A stretch of DNA of 63,384 nt from an uncultured Prevotella sp. (GTDB lineage: Bacteria > Bacteroidota > Bacteroidia > Bacteroidales > Bacteroidaceae), in assembly GCA_944320675.1 (NCBI GenBank), contig CALUIJ010000092.1, positions 1-63,384 of the forward strand. The letters run 5' to 3'. Under the pieces are notes generated by a model. The model worked only from the letters and a program-made list of their open reading frames with translations, searched no databases and was not told the origin of the DNA. Shown in pieces: positions 26,338 to 35,672 of the stretch; within the stretch, counting starts at the first letter, position 1, and each line of letters opens with the position of its first letter. The position numbers were made by a program, and so were the translations under genes.

Positions 26338-26470
26338 ATAAAAACGCGAGAAACGAGTTTTTATTTTCATTTGCTTGACAGCGATCTTCGATTCCGAGAC
26401 GCAGCCTATCTTCTCTAAAGATAGTGCAAGCCAGAGCGAAATGGAAAATAAAAACGCGAGAAACGAGTTT
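26308..26470. repeat. Direct duplication of a promoter-bearing segment of about 55 bp
   Basis: Positions 26308-26362 and 26416-26470 share AAAGATAGTGCAAG, GAGCGAAATG and AAAACGCGAGAAACGAG with few differences. Only the copy next to corA keeps both promoter boxes. Confidence 0.8.
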
Positions 26471-26511
26471 TTAGGTTCATCCGCAAATCGGTTGGATGAG
26501 AATAAATATTA

Positions 26512-26660
26512 AATGAATATCCGCAATCGGCCAAATACTTACTTGCATCCTCTTCTAATAAGTCTGTGGCATACAGTCATTCCGGGCTTAGACCCGGAAT
26601 GACAAAATGTCTTGTTGCTTGAATGAGGATGTGGGTTATGCAGATTGCGGATGTTCATGT
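26512..26660. repeat. Composite dispersed repeat with CATTCCGGG/CCCGGAATG hairpin (class F, copy 1)
   Basis: It contains TGAATATCCGCAAT at the left. An 11-bp perfect stem (26576-26586 with 26593-26603) follows, then, in inverse orientation, ACAAAATGTCTTGTTGCTTG and ATTGCGGATGTTCAT. Relatives lie at 61324-61452 and 63117-63357. Confidence 0.75.
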
Positions 26661-26684
26661 TCGTTAGAGGGTGTTCATTTTTGT

Positions 26685-26766
26685 AAAAGGTTGCCTATGG
26701 TCTTGCAAGAGTTTGCCTTTTGCATGCTGAAAGGCTACCTTTTACACGCTAAAAGATGGCCTTTGG
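26685..26766. repeat. 22-bp-period palindromic array, locus 2
   Basis: There are four units with CC elements at 26694, 26716, 26738 and 26760, exactly 22 bp apart. The array lies between the corA-like gene and the SecD-head-like gene, both on the minus strand. Confidence 0.85.
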
Positions 26767-26847
26767 GGATGGGTTTGCTAACATATTGGTAATCAGTCGC
26801 TTGGCCGTGGATGGCCCATATGGTCTTTATCGACTGCCATGTTCCCG

Positions 26848-27402
26848 TTAATCATTGCCGCGTGAAACGAGTTCGCCGTAGTCTAAGGCGTTGGTTAATG
26901 AGTCTTGTTCCGCTTTGCCTGATGTTTCGAAAATTGTGTTTGCGCCCAAATTTCCGACCAATGCCAATATCGAATCTTTCTTTTCTTTTATCAGATTATG
27001 GTATAATGTCTTGATGTCGTATTCTTCAGGTGTGGAGATGACAAACGTTCCGCTGTCGATTCGGGCGTGTACACGCGGCGCTGTTATTATCGTATCGTTT
27101 ATGATTAGTGCTATTATGTCGCCGTGTGCGTGCTCGGTCGAGTCGGCCCAGGCTTGCAGCATGCGTCGGCTGAAGTGCCCGGTGATGTTTCTCCGTCCGA
27201 GAAAGTCGGTCTCGATTCTAAGGTCTACGAAGTCCTTGACCGTCACAATCGGACGCTTGGTTATGCTGCCAGCCGTGCCTTGAACGATATGGTACCATCC
27301 GTTTTCTCTATGCATACGCTTTTCGCCGCGGCTTTGGTGAGTTCCGACGGCCGACAACGATATTGACAATAATGCAGCTATTGCAAATAGTTTATTTCTC
27401 AT
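26848..27402 (-). CDS. Exported protein resembling the SecD/SecDF P1-head subdomain
   Basis: The 184-residue protein has an N-terminal signal peptide (MRNKLFAIAALLSISLSAVG). The segment 'ALIINDTIITAPRVHARIDSG' followed by TFVIS closely resembles the periplasmic P1 head of SecD ('..vlDg.viSaPvi...i..G...I'). No membrane helices or P1 base are present, so it is not a translocase subunit. It is a free-standing head-like domain of unknown role. An upstream in-frame ATG at 27465 would add 21 residues with no signal-peptide character. A weak minus-strand TATATTTG lies at 27463-27470. Confidence 0.7.
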   Translation of the reverse strand: MRNKLFAIAALLSISLSAVGTHQSRGEKRMHRENGWYHIVQGTAGSITKRPIVTVKDFVDLRIETDFLGRRNITGHFSRRMLQAWADSTEHAHGDIIALIINDTIITAPRVHARIDSGTFVISTPEEYDIKTLYHNLIKEKKDSILALVGNLGANTIFETSGKAEQDSLTNALDYGELVSRGND

Positions 27403-27707
27403 ATTTTTTGATGTGGTTATGTGTGGTTCTGCCTTTTTGTCCAATCGCATGTTATGCCGTGCCAAATATACGGATAATATTTTTAATCTGGGCGGTTGGC
27501 GGCGGACTAATTAACTTATCGGCACTGTTTTTAACCAAAATCGGGGCGGTCGGATTTGGGGCTTGTCGCGTTTTGATTGGGCGGCATGTCCGGATATGCG
27601 TTCGTGCGGGTTTATCGTGTTCATATTGCATATAGTCGTTTTTCGGAAAAATTTCGACGGATATATAAAATAGGAACGTGGATGGCGCGTAAATGAAATA
27701 AAAATAT

Positions 27708-27715
27708 TACTTTTG
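27708..27715 (+). promoter_or_regulatory. -7 box of the pepT promoter
   Basis: TACTTTTG matches the -7 consensus; no clear -33 is visible. The leader to pepT is about 60 nt. The preceding stretch 27403-27700 holds nothing else I recognise. Confidence 0.6.
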
Positions 27716-27721
27716 CAAAAA

Positions 27722-27755
27722 GAAGCGTGACTGTAAGCGCGCTTCGCGCTTTTTT
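27722..27755 (+). promoter_or_regulatory. Candidate transcription attenuator in the pepT leader
   Basis: AAGCGCG (27735-27741) pairs with CGCGCTT (27745-27751), followed by a T-run to 27755: a terminator inside the leader. GAAGCG (27722-27727) can instead pair with CGCTTC (27740-27745), which would break the terminator. The two structures are mutually exclusive. The hairpin lies between promoter and start codon. Confidence 0.5.
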
Positions 27756-27782
27756 ACAATAAAAACATAACCACTAAGCACT

Positions 27783-29006
27783 ATGGACATAATAGAAAGA
27801 TTCTTGAAGTATGTGAGTTTTGACACCCAGTCGGCCGAGGACAGCGGCACGGTGCCAAGTACGTCGAAGCAGCTTGTCTTCGCCAAGTACTTGCGCGACG
27901 AACTGAAGGACGAGGGGTTTGACGACGTTGAGATGGACGACAACGGATACGTGTATGCCACGTTGAAGTCGAACATGAAAAAGGAAGTTCCGACGATAGG
28001 CTTCATCAGCCATTACGACACGTCGCCCGACTGCAGCGGAAAGGACGTTAAGCCGAGGCTGATACGCAACTACGACGGCAACGACATCGAGCTTTCGCCC
28101 GGGATAGTGTCTTCAACGAAAAAATTTCCCGAACTGCTTGCCCACAAGGGCGAGGACATCATCGTGACCGACGGCCACACCCTGCTCGGCGCCGACGACA
28201 AGGCCGGCATTGCCGAGATCGTTCAGGCCATGTGCTGGCTGCGCGACCACGACGAGGTGAAGCACGGCGACATACGCATGGGCTTCAACCCCGACGAGGA
28301 GATAGGCATGGGGGCCCACCACTTCGATGTTGGGAAGTTCGGATGCGAATGGGCCTATACCATGGACGGCGGCGACCTGGGCGACCTCGAGTTTGAGAAC
28401 TTCAACGCCGCATCGGCCAAGATTACGATAAAGGGCGTAAGCGTTCATCCCGGATACGCAAAGGGCAAGATGGTGAACGCCAACCGCCTGGCCGCCGAGT
28501 TCGCCATGATGCTGCAGGTCGACGAGGCCCCCGAGACTACAGAAGGCTACGAGGGCTTCTACCATTTGCTGGGCATGGAGACCAACATCGAGAACGCCAA
28601 GCTGTCGTACATCATACGTGACCACGACCGCAACCGCTTTGAAGACCGCAAGGACTTCATTAAGGAGTGCGCCGCCAGGATGAACGAGAAGTATGGCGAG
28701 GGCACCGTCGTTGCCGACGTTAAGGACCAGTATTATAACATGAAGGAGAAGATCGACCCCAACATGCACGTAATAGACATCGTGCTGAAGGCCATGCAGG
28801 ACAGCGGCGTGCCGCCGAAGGTGGAGCCTATACGCGGCGGTACGGACGGGGCGCAGCTCTCGTTCAAGGGACTGCCTTGCCCCAACATCTTCGCAGGCGG
28901 CGTGAACTTCCACGGCCCGTATGAGTTCGTTTCGGTGCAGGTGATGGAAAAGGCCGTCCTGGTGATAATAAACATCTGCAAGATAACGGCTGAATACAAC
29001 GACTAA
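27783..29006 (+). CDS. pepT: Peptidase T (tripeptide aminopeptidase)
   Basis: This 407-residue M20-family metallopeptidase shows the expected zinc-site motifs: H77 and D79 in SHYDTSPD, D138 in LLGADDKAG, catalytic E172/E173 in NPDEEIGMG and a late His in [11 protein letters not shown]. '[18 protein letters not shown]' is typical of PepT. It releases the N-terminal residue from tripeptides in the cytoplasm. It has its own promoter and a possible attenuator. Confidence 0.97.
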   Translation: MDIIERFLKYVSFDTQSAEDSGTVPSTSKQLVFAKYLRDELKDEGFDDVEMDDNGYVYATLKSNMKKEVPTIGFISHYDTSPDCSGKDVKPRLIRNYDGNDIELSPGIVSSTKKFPELLAHKGEDIIVTDGHTLLGADDKAGIAEIVQAMCWLRDHDEVKHGDIRMGFNPDEEIGMGAHHFDVGKFGCEWAYTMDGGDLGDLEFENFNAASAKITIKGVSVHPGYAKGKMVNANRLAAEFAMMLQVDEAPETTEGYEGFYHLLGMETNIENAKLSYIIRDHDRNRFEDRKDFIKECAARMNEKYGEGTVVADVKDQYYNMKEKIDPNMHVIDIVLKAMQDSGVPPKVEPIRGGTDGAQLSFKGLPCPNIFAGGVNFHGPYEFVSVQVMEKAVLVIINICKITAEYND

Positions 29007-29007
29007 G

Positions 29008-29153
29008 AGAATTAAGAGTTAAGGATTAAGAAAAATAGTCTCGTTGAATAAGCACGGCATTTTTTCTTAACTCTTAACTCTTAACTCTTAACTCTTAACT
29101 CTTAACTCTTAATTCTTAACTCTTAATTCTTAACTTAAAAAGACTCTTAACTC
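29008..29153. repeat. Class B hairpin with a 10-unit, 7-bp tandem array
   Basis: Ten consecutive 7-bp units (CTTAACT eight times, CTTAATT twice) run in perfect phase from 29068 to 29137. They end 22 bp before the antiporter start codon. The upstream words at 29011-29034 (GAATTAAGAGTTAAGG) can pair with the array. Confidence 0.92.
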
Positions 29154-29159
29154 TAATAG

Positions 29160-31415
29160 ATGTCCGAACTACCTTATCTCGTAAAAGACCTTGCGCTCAT
29201 ACTCATAGTGGCAGGAGTAGTAACCATCATATTCAAGAAACTTAAGCAGCCCCTCGTGCTTGGGTATGTCGTTGCCGGTTTCCTGGTAAGCCCCCACATG
29301 CCGTATACGATGTCAGTGGTTGACCGCGGCGACATAAGCACATGGGGCGAGATAGGGGTGATGTTCCTCCTCTTTTCGTTAGGCTTGGATTTTTCGTTCA
29401 AGAAAATCCTGAAGATGGGCGCTTCGCCGATAATATCCACATGCTCGATAGTGTTCTGCATGATGATGCTCGGCGTTGTCGTAGGCCACGCCTTCGGCTG
29501 GAGCCGTATGGACTGCATCTTCCTTGGCGGAATGCTCGCCATGAGCTCAACGACCATTATATATAAGGCGTTCGACGATTTGGGGCTGCGCCAACAGCGT
29601 TTCGCGGGGCTTGTTATGAGCGTGCTCATACTTGAAGACATCCTGGCCATAGTCTTGATGGTGATGCTTTCGGCCATAGCCAACGGCAGCAGCCCCGACG
29701 GCGGCCAGATGCTGGGCAGCGTGCTGAAGATAGCGGTGTTCCTGGTGTTGTGGTTCGTCGTCGGCATTTACCTTATTCCGTGGATGCTGAGGTCCACCCG
29801 TAAACTTATCAACAACGAGACCCTCCTTATAGTTTCCCTTGGCTTGTGTTGCGCCATGGCCGTGCTGTCGACCAAGGTCGGGTTCAGCAGCGCGTTCGGC
29901 GCGTTTGTCATGGGCTCGATATTGGCCGAGACCGTCGAGGCGGAGAGGATAATACGGCTCGTCGAGCCGGTTAAGAACTTGTTCGGCGCCGTGTTCTTCG
30001 TGTCGGTCGGCATGCTTGTCGACCCGCACGTGTTGGTTGAATACGCCTGGCCCATCGTCGCGCTCGTGCTTACGATCATCTTGGGGCAGGCTTTGTTCGG
30101 CACGCTTAGCTTCCTCATAAGCGGACAGTCGCTGAAGTCGGCCATGCAGTGTGGCTTCTCGATGGCGCAGATAGGCGAGTTCTCTTTCATCATAGCCTCG
30201 CTCGGCCTTTCGCTCGGGGTCATCGGCGGTTTCGTTTATCCGGTGGTAGTGGCCGTGTCGGTCATAACGACGTTCCTCACGCCTTACATGATAAGGGCGG
30301 CTACGCCGTGTTACGGCGTGCTTGAGCGTCGTTTGCCGGGTAAGTGGATCATGGCGCTTAACAACATTACGCTGAGCCGCAGGCCCGCCCACCCCGAGCG
30401 CAAGTGGAAAAGCCTGTTGGTGCAGATGGCGCGCAACACGGTCGTTTATTCAATCCTGTCGGGGGCGGCCATCGTCCTTATGTTCACTTTCTTCCTGCCT
30501 TTCATACGCCGGCTGCTTCCGCATTGGTGGGCCAACGCCGTTTGCGGACTGGTCACTTTGGCTGTCATCGCGCCGTTCCTGCGTGCCATTGTCATGAAAA
30601 AGAACCGCAGCGAGGAGTTCAAGGCCTTGTGGAACGAAAGTCCGTACAACCGTTTGCCGTTGGTTTTCACAATCCTTGTAAGGGTTGTCATATCTTCGGC
30701 CTTCATATTTTACATCTGCAATTACCTTACTCGTTTCACCGACGCCTTGATGATAAGCATCGCCTTGGCCGTAGTCGCCTTGATGATCGTGTCGCGCTCG
30801 TTGAAGAAGCGCAGCATAAGGATGGAGCGCATGTTCATGCAGAACCTGCGCTCGCGTGAGATCGCCGCCGAGGTGATGGGGCTTAAGCGGCCTTTATATG
30901 AAGGCAGGTTGCTCGACCGTGACATACATATCTCGGAACTTGACATTCCCGAAGACTCCCTTTGGGCGGGCAAGACGTTGCGCGAGCTCGGGCTTGGCAG
31001 TAAGTACGGCGTGCATGTCAGCAGCATTCTGCGTGGCATACAGCGCATTAACATTCCCAACGGCGGCACGATAATATTTCCTTGCGACAGGATACAGGTT
31101 ATCGGCAGCGACGAACAGCTGACGGCTTTGGGCGCTGCGCTGGCCCATGACATGAGGCAGAAAGACCCCGATATTGAGAAACGTGAGATGAAGCTCCGCC
31201 AGACTGTAATTAATGCCGGCGGTGAGTTTGCCGGTAAGACGATGAAAGAAAGCGGTATCAGGGATAGGTTCAACTGTATGGTGGTAGGCCTGGAGGAAGG
31301 TAAGGAAAACCTTTCAATCGTAGACCCGATGCAGAAGCTGTGCGCCGGTGATATAATTTGGATTGTAGGCGAAGAAGATGATATTGAGCGGTTCAACAAG
31401 GCGAACGTTAAATAA
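29160..31415 (+). CDS. CPA2-family cation:proton antiporter with TrkA-C domains
   Basis: The 751-residue protein has an N-terminal sodium/hydrogen exchanger domain with about 12 membrane helices (1-390). A further membrane region follows (about 415-545). The cytoplasmic C-terminus has two TrkA-C-like units (about 575-665 and 675-751; 'LRELGLGSKYGVHVSSILRG', 'GTIIFPCDRIQVIGSDEQL', 'LCAGDIIWIVGEEDDIERF'). It is a KefB/YbaL-like antiporter that probably exchanges K+ or Na+ for H+. There is no TrkA-N (Rossmann) domain. The start codon lies directly behind a 7-bp tandem array, so its leader length may vary between strains. Confidence 0.92.
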   Translation: MSELPYLVKDLALILIVAGVVTIIFKKLKQPLVLGYVVAGFLVSPHMPYTMSVVDRGDISTWGEIGVMFLLFSLGLDFSFKKILKMGASPIISTCSIVFCMMMLGVVVGHAFGWSRMDCIFLGGMLAMSSTTIIYKAFDDLGLRQQRFAGLVMSVLILEDILAIVLMVMLSAIANGSSPDGGQMLGSVLKIAVFLVLWFVVGIYLIPWMLRSTRKLINNETLLIVSLGLCCAMAVLSTKVGFSSAFGAFVMGSILAETVEAERIIRLVEPVKNLFGAVFFVSVGMLVDPHVLVEYAWPIVALVLTIILGQALFGTLSFLISGQSLKSAMQCGFSMAQIGEFSFIIASLGLSLGVIGGFVYPVVVAVSVITTFLTPYMIRAATPCYGVLERRLPGKWIMALNNITLSRRPAHPERKWKSLLVQMARNTVVYSILSGAAIVLMFTFFLPFIRRLLPHWWANAVCGLVTLAVIAPFLRAIVMKKNRSEEFKALWNESPYNRLPLVFTILVRVVISSAFIFYICNYLTRFTDALMISIALAVVALMIVSRSLKKRSIRMERMFMQNLRSREIAAEVMGLKRPLYEGRLLDRDIHISELDIPEDSLWAGKTLRELGLGSKYGVHVSSILRGIQRINIPNGGTIIFPCDRIQVIGSDEQLTALGAALAHDMRQKDPDIEKREMKLRQTVINAGGEFAGKTMKESGIRDRFNCMVVGLEEGKENLSIVDPMQKLCAGDIIWIVGEEDDIERFNKANVK

Positions 31416-31497
31416 GTGAAAAGCTAAAAGTGAAAAATCCATTTGCAATATAAGCATTTGGATTTTTCACTTTTCACTTTTCACTCTTCACTCTTTT
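31413..31497. repeat. Class C hairpin (GTGAAAAGTGAAAA words)
   Basis: AAGTGAAAAGCTAAAAGTG words (31413-31441) pair with GGATTTTTCACTTTTCACT words (31459-31496). It joins the convergent ends of the antiporter and LptD-like genes and can act as a bidirectional terminator. Confidence 0.85.
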
Positions 31498-34348
31498 AGT
31501 ACCATTGTACGGCATTGCTGAAACCGCTGCGCTTGTCGTATTTGAGCGCGTCGGTAAGCGTGGCTGCGTTGCAGCGGAAAGAGAAGTTGTATGACGTGTA
31601 AGGCGCAAGCACCACCGAACAGCTCATGTTGAAGCAGTGAAGGTCGCGTTGCAATGAAGCCGTTGTCATTGAAATCTCGTGGTTCTCAAAGTCGTAACCC
31701 GACGAGAAGCTGATGTTCCAACCGTCGCTTATCCTTATGTTGCCGCTGAAGTTGAGCGTCTGCGTGAAACGGTAGGGATAACGCATCTTCTTCGTGTTGA
31801 ATTTCTCCCTTCTCGTATCTTCGCGCATGGATATTCCGTAACCGAAAGTCAGCGACCACGGCATTGAGAACTTCATGTATCCGTCGGCGTCGGTTTCGGC
31901 CATGCCTGTTTCTTTCTCCGCTCCGTGTTGTCCGCGCACCAAGTCGTCGTCGACGTTCGTCTCTATGTCGGTGTTGTCGGTGTCGTCCTCTTCGTCTTCT
32001 TCCTCTTCTTCATCGTCGCCTCCGCCGAACAGTTTTTTCAGTTTTTCGGGCGTAAGCGTGAACGATATGTTCTGCGACATGCCTTGGAATCGGCCGAAAC
32101 GGCCTTTGCTGTACTCCGTATGCGTGCCTACGTATGGGTTGCCGTTCTCGTCAAGCTCGTAAGCGTATGTGGCGAACACGGCGTTCATGTTGAACGTATA
32201 GTTCTTCCACCACTTAAGTCGCAGCCTCATCGTCAGGTCGCTCCAAGGCCGTTCCTTGTCGGCCATGTTGTAGCCCATGTTCAAGCCGAACTCGTCGATT
32301 ATGCTGATTTTCCTGAATCCGGTCGAGTCTTTGTCCGACTTCACTTTCATCTCGATGTTGTTGCCGAGGTCGAAAGTCAGGCTTCCTGTCTTCCCTCGTG
32401 ACGGTATGCCGTAAAGGCTGCCTTGGAACGGTGAGTATTCAACCAGCTCCACGCTTCCGTCGGGATTTGTCTTTTGGTATGTCTCGTAGTAGCGCGAACC
32501 GTTGTCGGGCGCGTAGCTGAACGATATTTGCGGAGTCATGACGTGGCGTATGGCCTGAATCTTGTCGCCGAACACTTTGCGCGACGGAACCCAAAAGCCG
32601 TAAAGCTTCGTTGACGCGCTGAGGCTCATGCGCCAGTCGTAAACGTTGTAGAAACCGTATGTCGTATCCCTTACGGCCTCTTGTCGGCCTTCGTCCCACG
32701 ATTGCGTCACCTTGTTGGTGTACATTCGGTCGGTGAAGTTGAACGAGGGATTGATGTTTATATAATTGAACAGCGTGAAGTTGGCCTGTATGGGAATTTC
32801 GTGGCGGAACGCATTGCGCCAGTCTTTTATCAGGTTCGACTTGAACAGCATGTCCTCTTTAGTGTCTATTGAGTTCTGCAGCTGTCCCGTGTAGCTCATC
32901 GAGATTTTCTCGTACCAGCGTTCCTTGCCGGCCATGTGCTTGCGCTTGAACGGGTAGAAGCGGCTTACTGATATGTTAAGGTCGGGCAGGGTGAGGCTGA
33001 TTGTCGAGTCGATCATGTTCTGGCTTAGGTTGGTTGTTCCGCTCAGTGTCAGTCCGAGGCTTGAGAATGTGGAACTCCAGCTTACGCTCGACGTGCGCAG
33101 GCTCTGCGTGTAGCTTTGCGGGTTGTACATGCTGCTGAGGTTGTTGCGCTCGTAAGAGGTCGACGCGAAGTTTACGCTTGCCGACAGGCTTGTGTACGGG
33201 TTGGCCTTGGCGTCCTGCCTATGGCTCCATTGCAGCTTGAAGCTTGTCTGTTCGGCGTAGTCGGGCATGCCCTTGTCGCCGTTCTTCGTGTTCTGGTAAC
33301 TGAAGAAGAAACTTCCGTTGTATTTGTAGCGTTTGCGGTAGTTGCTGGCCACCGACAGGCCCCATGAGCCTTTCGTGTATATTTCGCCAAGTAGCTTAAG
33401 GTCCCACTTGTCGCTCATCGCGAAGTAATAGCCACCGTCGCGCAAGTAGAATCCGCGTGAGCTTTCGTCGCCGTAACTCGGCATGATGAAACCGCTTGAA
33501 TAGCTCTTTGTGAAAGGGAAGAAGCCGTAGGGGATGGCAAGCGGCAGCGGCACGTCGGCCACTACCAAGTAAGCGGGGCCGAAAACGACATCCTTCCCGG
33601 GACGTACTTTGGCGCGCGACAAGGCGATGTAGAAGTCGGGATGTTCCTGGTCGCACGTTGTATAGCGGCCGTGCTGCAGGTAGAGGACGCCGCTTGAGTC
33701 GCGTTTCGACATCTCGCTTGTAAGGAATCCGTCCTCCTGCGCAGTATAAACACTGTTTATGAACCCTTTTTTTGTCTTGAAGTTGAACGACATCGTATCG
33801 CTCTCATACGTGTCTTGTCCCATTACGAACACGGGTTTGCCCGTGACTTCGCCCGTCGTGTCGGCCGTACCCGTGGCGTGCACCAGGCTGCTGTCAAGGC
33901 TCATTTGTATGCGGTCGCTCTTAAGGTCCATGTTCTGGTACTTGACGTTTGAGTTTCCGTACAGGCGTGCGCGTTTCGTCGCTGCGTCGTAAACGAGCGA
34001 GTCTTCCGACGAGAACGTCACGGGAGCGTCGAGCATGTTTGAATTTTTCCTGTTGATGCTGTCGAGCCTTATCGAGTCGTCTACGTGCTTGTTGTGTTTG
34101 TATATTGCAAGCTCAAGCGAGTCCATCTTTGTCGTGTCGGGCTCGTTAGACATGTTTTTCAGCGAGTCAGCCGGTAATGAGTCGCCTAAAACCGTCGTAT
34201 CGGCCGATAAAGACAATGTGTCGGCAATAGGGACGGAGTCTGTTTGTCCGTCGTTATTGCCGCTTCCATTGAAAAATGGCATACCTGGTTCTGCCATCAC
34301 AAAAATGAAAGCAGAAAGCAATATGAATATGACCGTTTTTGTTCTCAT
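31496..34348 (-). CDS. LptD-like LPS-assembly outer membrane protein
   Basis: The 950-residue protein has a signal peptide (MRTKTVIFILLSAFIFVMA). A Ser/Thr/Asp-rich linker follows, then an OstA/LptD-N-like beta-jellyroll region ('VKYQNMDLKSDRIQMSLDSS', 'DTTGEVTGKPVFVMGQDTYE', about 100-230) and a long C-terminal beta-barrel. 'LPLAIPYGFFPFTK' followed by 'SGFIMPSYG' is characteristic of the Bacteroidota putative LPS-assembly protein LptD. It would insert lipopolysaccharide into the outer leaflet. An acidic run (DDEEEEEDEEDD) near residue 800 is likely a surface or periplasmic loop. An upstream in-frame ATG at 34393 precedes the signal peptide and is less likely. Confidence 0.88.
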   Translation of the reverse strand: MRTKTVIFILLSAFIFVMAEPGMPFFNGSGNNDGQTDSVPIADTLSLSADTTVLGDSLPADSLKNMSNEPDTTKMDSLELAIYKHNKHVDDSIRLDSINRKNSNMLDAPVTFSSEDSLVYDAATKRARLYGNSNVKYQNMDLKSDRIQMSLDSSLVHATGTADTTGEVTGKPVFVMGQDTYESDTMSFNFKTKKGFINSVYTAQEDGFLTSEMSKRDSSGVLYLQHGRYTTCDQEHPDFYIALSRAKVRPGKDVVFGPAYLVVADVPLPLAIPYGFFPFTKSYSSGFIMPSYGDESSRGFYLRDGGYYFAMSDKWDLKLLGEIYTKGSWGLSVASNYRKRYKYNGSFFFSYQNTKNGDKGMPDYAEQTSFKLQWSHRQDAKANPYTSLSASVNFASTSYERNNLSSMYNPQSYTQSLRTSSVSWSSTFSSLGLTLSGTTNLSQNMIDSTISLTLPDLNISVSRFYPFKRKHMAGKERWYEKISMSYTGQLQNSIDTKEDMLFKSNLIKDWRNAFRHEIPIQANFTLFNYININPSFNFTDRMYTNKVTQSWDEGRQEAVRDTTYGFYNVYDWRMSLSASTKLYGFWVPSRKVFGDKIQAIRHVMTPQISFSYAPDNGSRYYETYQKTNPDGSVELVEYSPFQGSLYGIPSRGKTGSLTFDLGNNIEMKVKSDKDSTGFRKISIIDEFGLNMGYNMADKERPWSDLTMRLRLKWWKNYTFNMNAVFATYAYELDENGNPYVGTHTEYSKGRFGRFQGMSQNISFTLTPEKLKKLFGGGDDEEEEEDEEDDTDNTDIETNVDDDLVRGQHGAEKETGMAETDADGYMKFSMPWSLTFGYGISMREDTRREKFNTKKMRYPYRFTQTLNFSGNIRISDGWNISFSSGYDFENHEISMTTASLQRDLHCFNMSCSVVLAPYTSYNFSFRCNAATLTDALKYDKRSGFSNAVQWY

Positions 34349-34427
34349 CGCAATTGCAGGGTGCAAATTTACGGAAATAAAACCTAATAGCATATCAAAT
34401 CTTTCTTTTTTCTTTATTATTTAACGT

Positions 34428-34458
34428 TTTGCCTAATCGGAAAAATGCATTAACTTTG
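34428..34458 (+). promoter_or_regulatory. Promoter of the DUF362 gene
   Basis: TTTG (34428-34431), a 19-nt spacer and TAACTTTG (34451-34458). The ATG at 34476 would leave a leader of about 10 nt; the ATG at 34530 leaves about 65 nt. Confidence 0.65.
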
Positions 34459-34529
34459 CCGCATGAAATGATTTTATGGTTGCTTTTGGCAACATACTAA
34501 TAGTGCAACGAACAAAATATGATGAGACA

Positions 34530-35672
34530 ATGAACGAGATTCAGGGAAAATCAAAAGTTTATTTTACCGACTTCCGTTGTCGGCCGGACGAGGGACGGAC
34601 TGACAAGCTGAAGCGCCTGTTGAAGGCGGCCGGCATGGACAAAATCGACATGGACGGCAAGTTTGTTGCGATAAAGATGCATTTCGGTGAACTTGGCAAT
34701 CTTAGTTTCTTGCGTCCGAATTACGCAAAGGCCGTGGCCGACATGGTGAAGCAGTGCGGCGGCAAGCCGTTCCTGACCGATTGCAACACGCTGTATCCCG
34801 GCAGCCGCAAGAACGCCATCGAGCATCTTTATTGCGCATGGGAGAACGGCTTCACTCCGCTTTCCGCAGGATGTCCTATTATAATAGGTGACGGACTAAA
34901 AGGCACTGACGACGTAGCCGTGCCCGTGCCTGGCGGCGAATATGTGAAGGAAGCCAAGATAGGGCGTGCCGTGATGGACGCCGACGTGTTTATTTCGCTG
35001 ACACACTTCAAGGGACACGAGATGGCCGGTTTCGGCGGAGCCATTAAGAACATCGGCATGGGTTGCGGCTCAAGGGCTGGCAAGAAAGACCAACACTGTA
35101 ACGGTAAGCCTAAGATTGACCGCGACGCCTGCCGCGGTTGCAGGCGTTGCATGCGTGAGTGCGCCAACGGCGGACTTGTTTTCGACGAGGAACTTAAGAA
35201 GATGTCGATTGACAACGTTAAGTGCGTAGGTTGCGGCCGTTGCATCGGCGCGTGCAACTTTGACGCGATTCATTTCAACAACGACGCCGCAGTGAAGGAA
35301 CTTAACTGCCGCATGGCGGAATATACAAAGGCGGTTGTCGACGGCCGTCCCAACTTCCACGTCTCGTTGGTGTGCGACGTATCGCCGACGTGCGACTGCC
35401 ATTCGGGCAACGATGCGGCCATAATCCCCGACGTTGGCATGTACGCTTCGTTCGACCCGCTTGCGCTCGACCAGGCTTGTGTCGACGCATGCCTTAGGCA
35501 GGCACCGTTGCCCCACACGCAGCTGACTGACGAAATGGCTCGTCCGGACTTCTGCGACCATCACGACCACTTCGACAACGTTAATCCCAACGCCGAATAC
35601 AAGACATGCCTCGCCCATGCCGAGAAGATAGGGCTTGGCACAAGGGCGTATGAGATTGTTAATGTAAGGTGA
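34530..35672 (+). CDS. DUF362-domain protein with two [4Fe-4S] ferredoxin motifs
   Basis: The 380-residue protein begins with a DUF362 domain ('FVAIKMHFGELGNLSFLRPNYAKAV', 'FLTDCNTLY', 'VFISLTHFKGHEMAGFGGAIKNIGMGCGSR'). Two ferredoxin clusters follow: C201, C204, C207, C211 and C232, C235, C238, C242. It is probably a cytoplasmic iron-sulfur electron-transfer protein; the partner is unknown. It has no signal peptide. Start choice between 34476 and 34530 is uncertain; the latter matches the conserved beginning. Confidence 0.9.
   Translation: MNEIQGKSKVYFTDFRCRPDEGRTDKLKRLLKAAGMDKIDMDGKFVAIKMHFGELGNLSFLRPNYAKAVADMVKQCGGKPFLTDCNTLYPGSRKNAIEHLYCAWENGFTPLSAGCPIIIGDGLKGTDDVAVPVPGGEYVKEAKIGRAVMDADVFISLTHFKGHEMAGFGGAIKNIGMGCGSRAGKKDQHCNGKPKIDRDACRGCRRCMRECANGGLVFDEELKKMSIDNVKCVGCGRCIGACNFDAIHFNNDAAVKELNCRMAEYTKAVVDGRPNFHVSLVCDVSPTCDCHSGNDAAIIPDVGMYASFDPLALDQACVDACLRQAPLPHTQLTDEMARPDFCDHHDHFDNVNPNAEYKTCLAHAEKIGLGTRAYEIVNVR

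Noticed and set aside
27363-27635. Open frame of 90 codons upstream of pepT with hydrophobic content
   Set aside because: It overlaps the start of the SecD-head-like gene, has no ribosome site or promoter, and has Cys-rich composition typical of chance frames.
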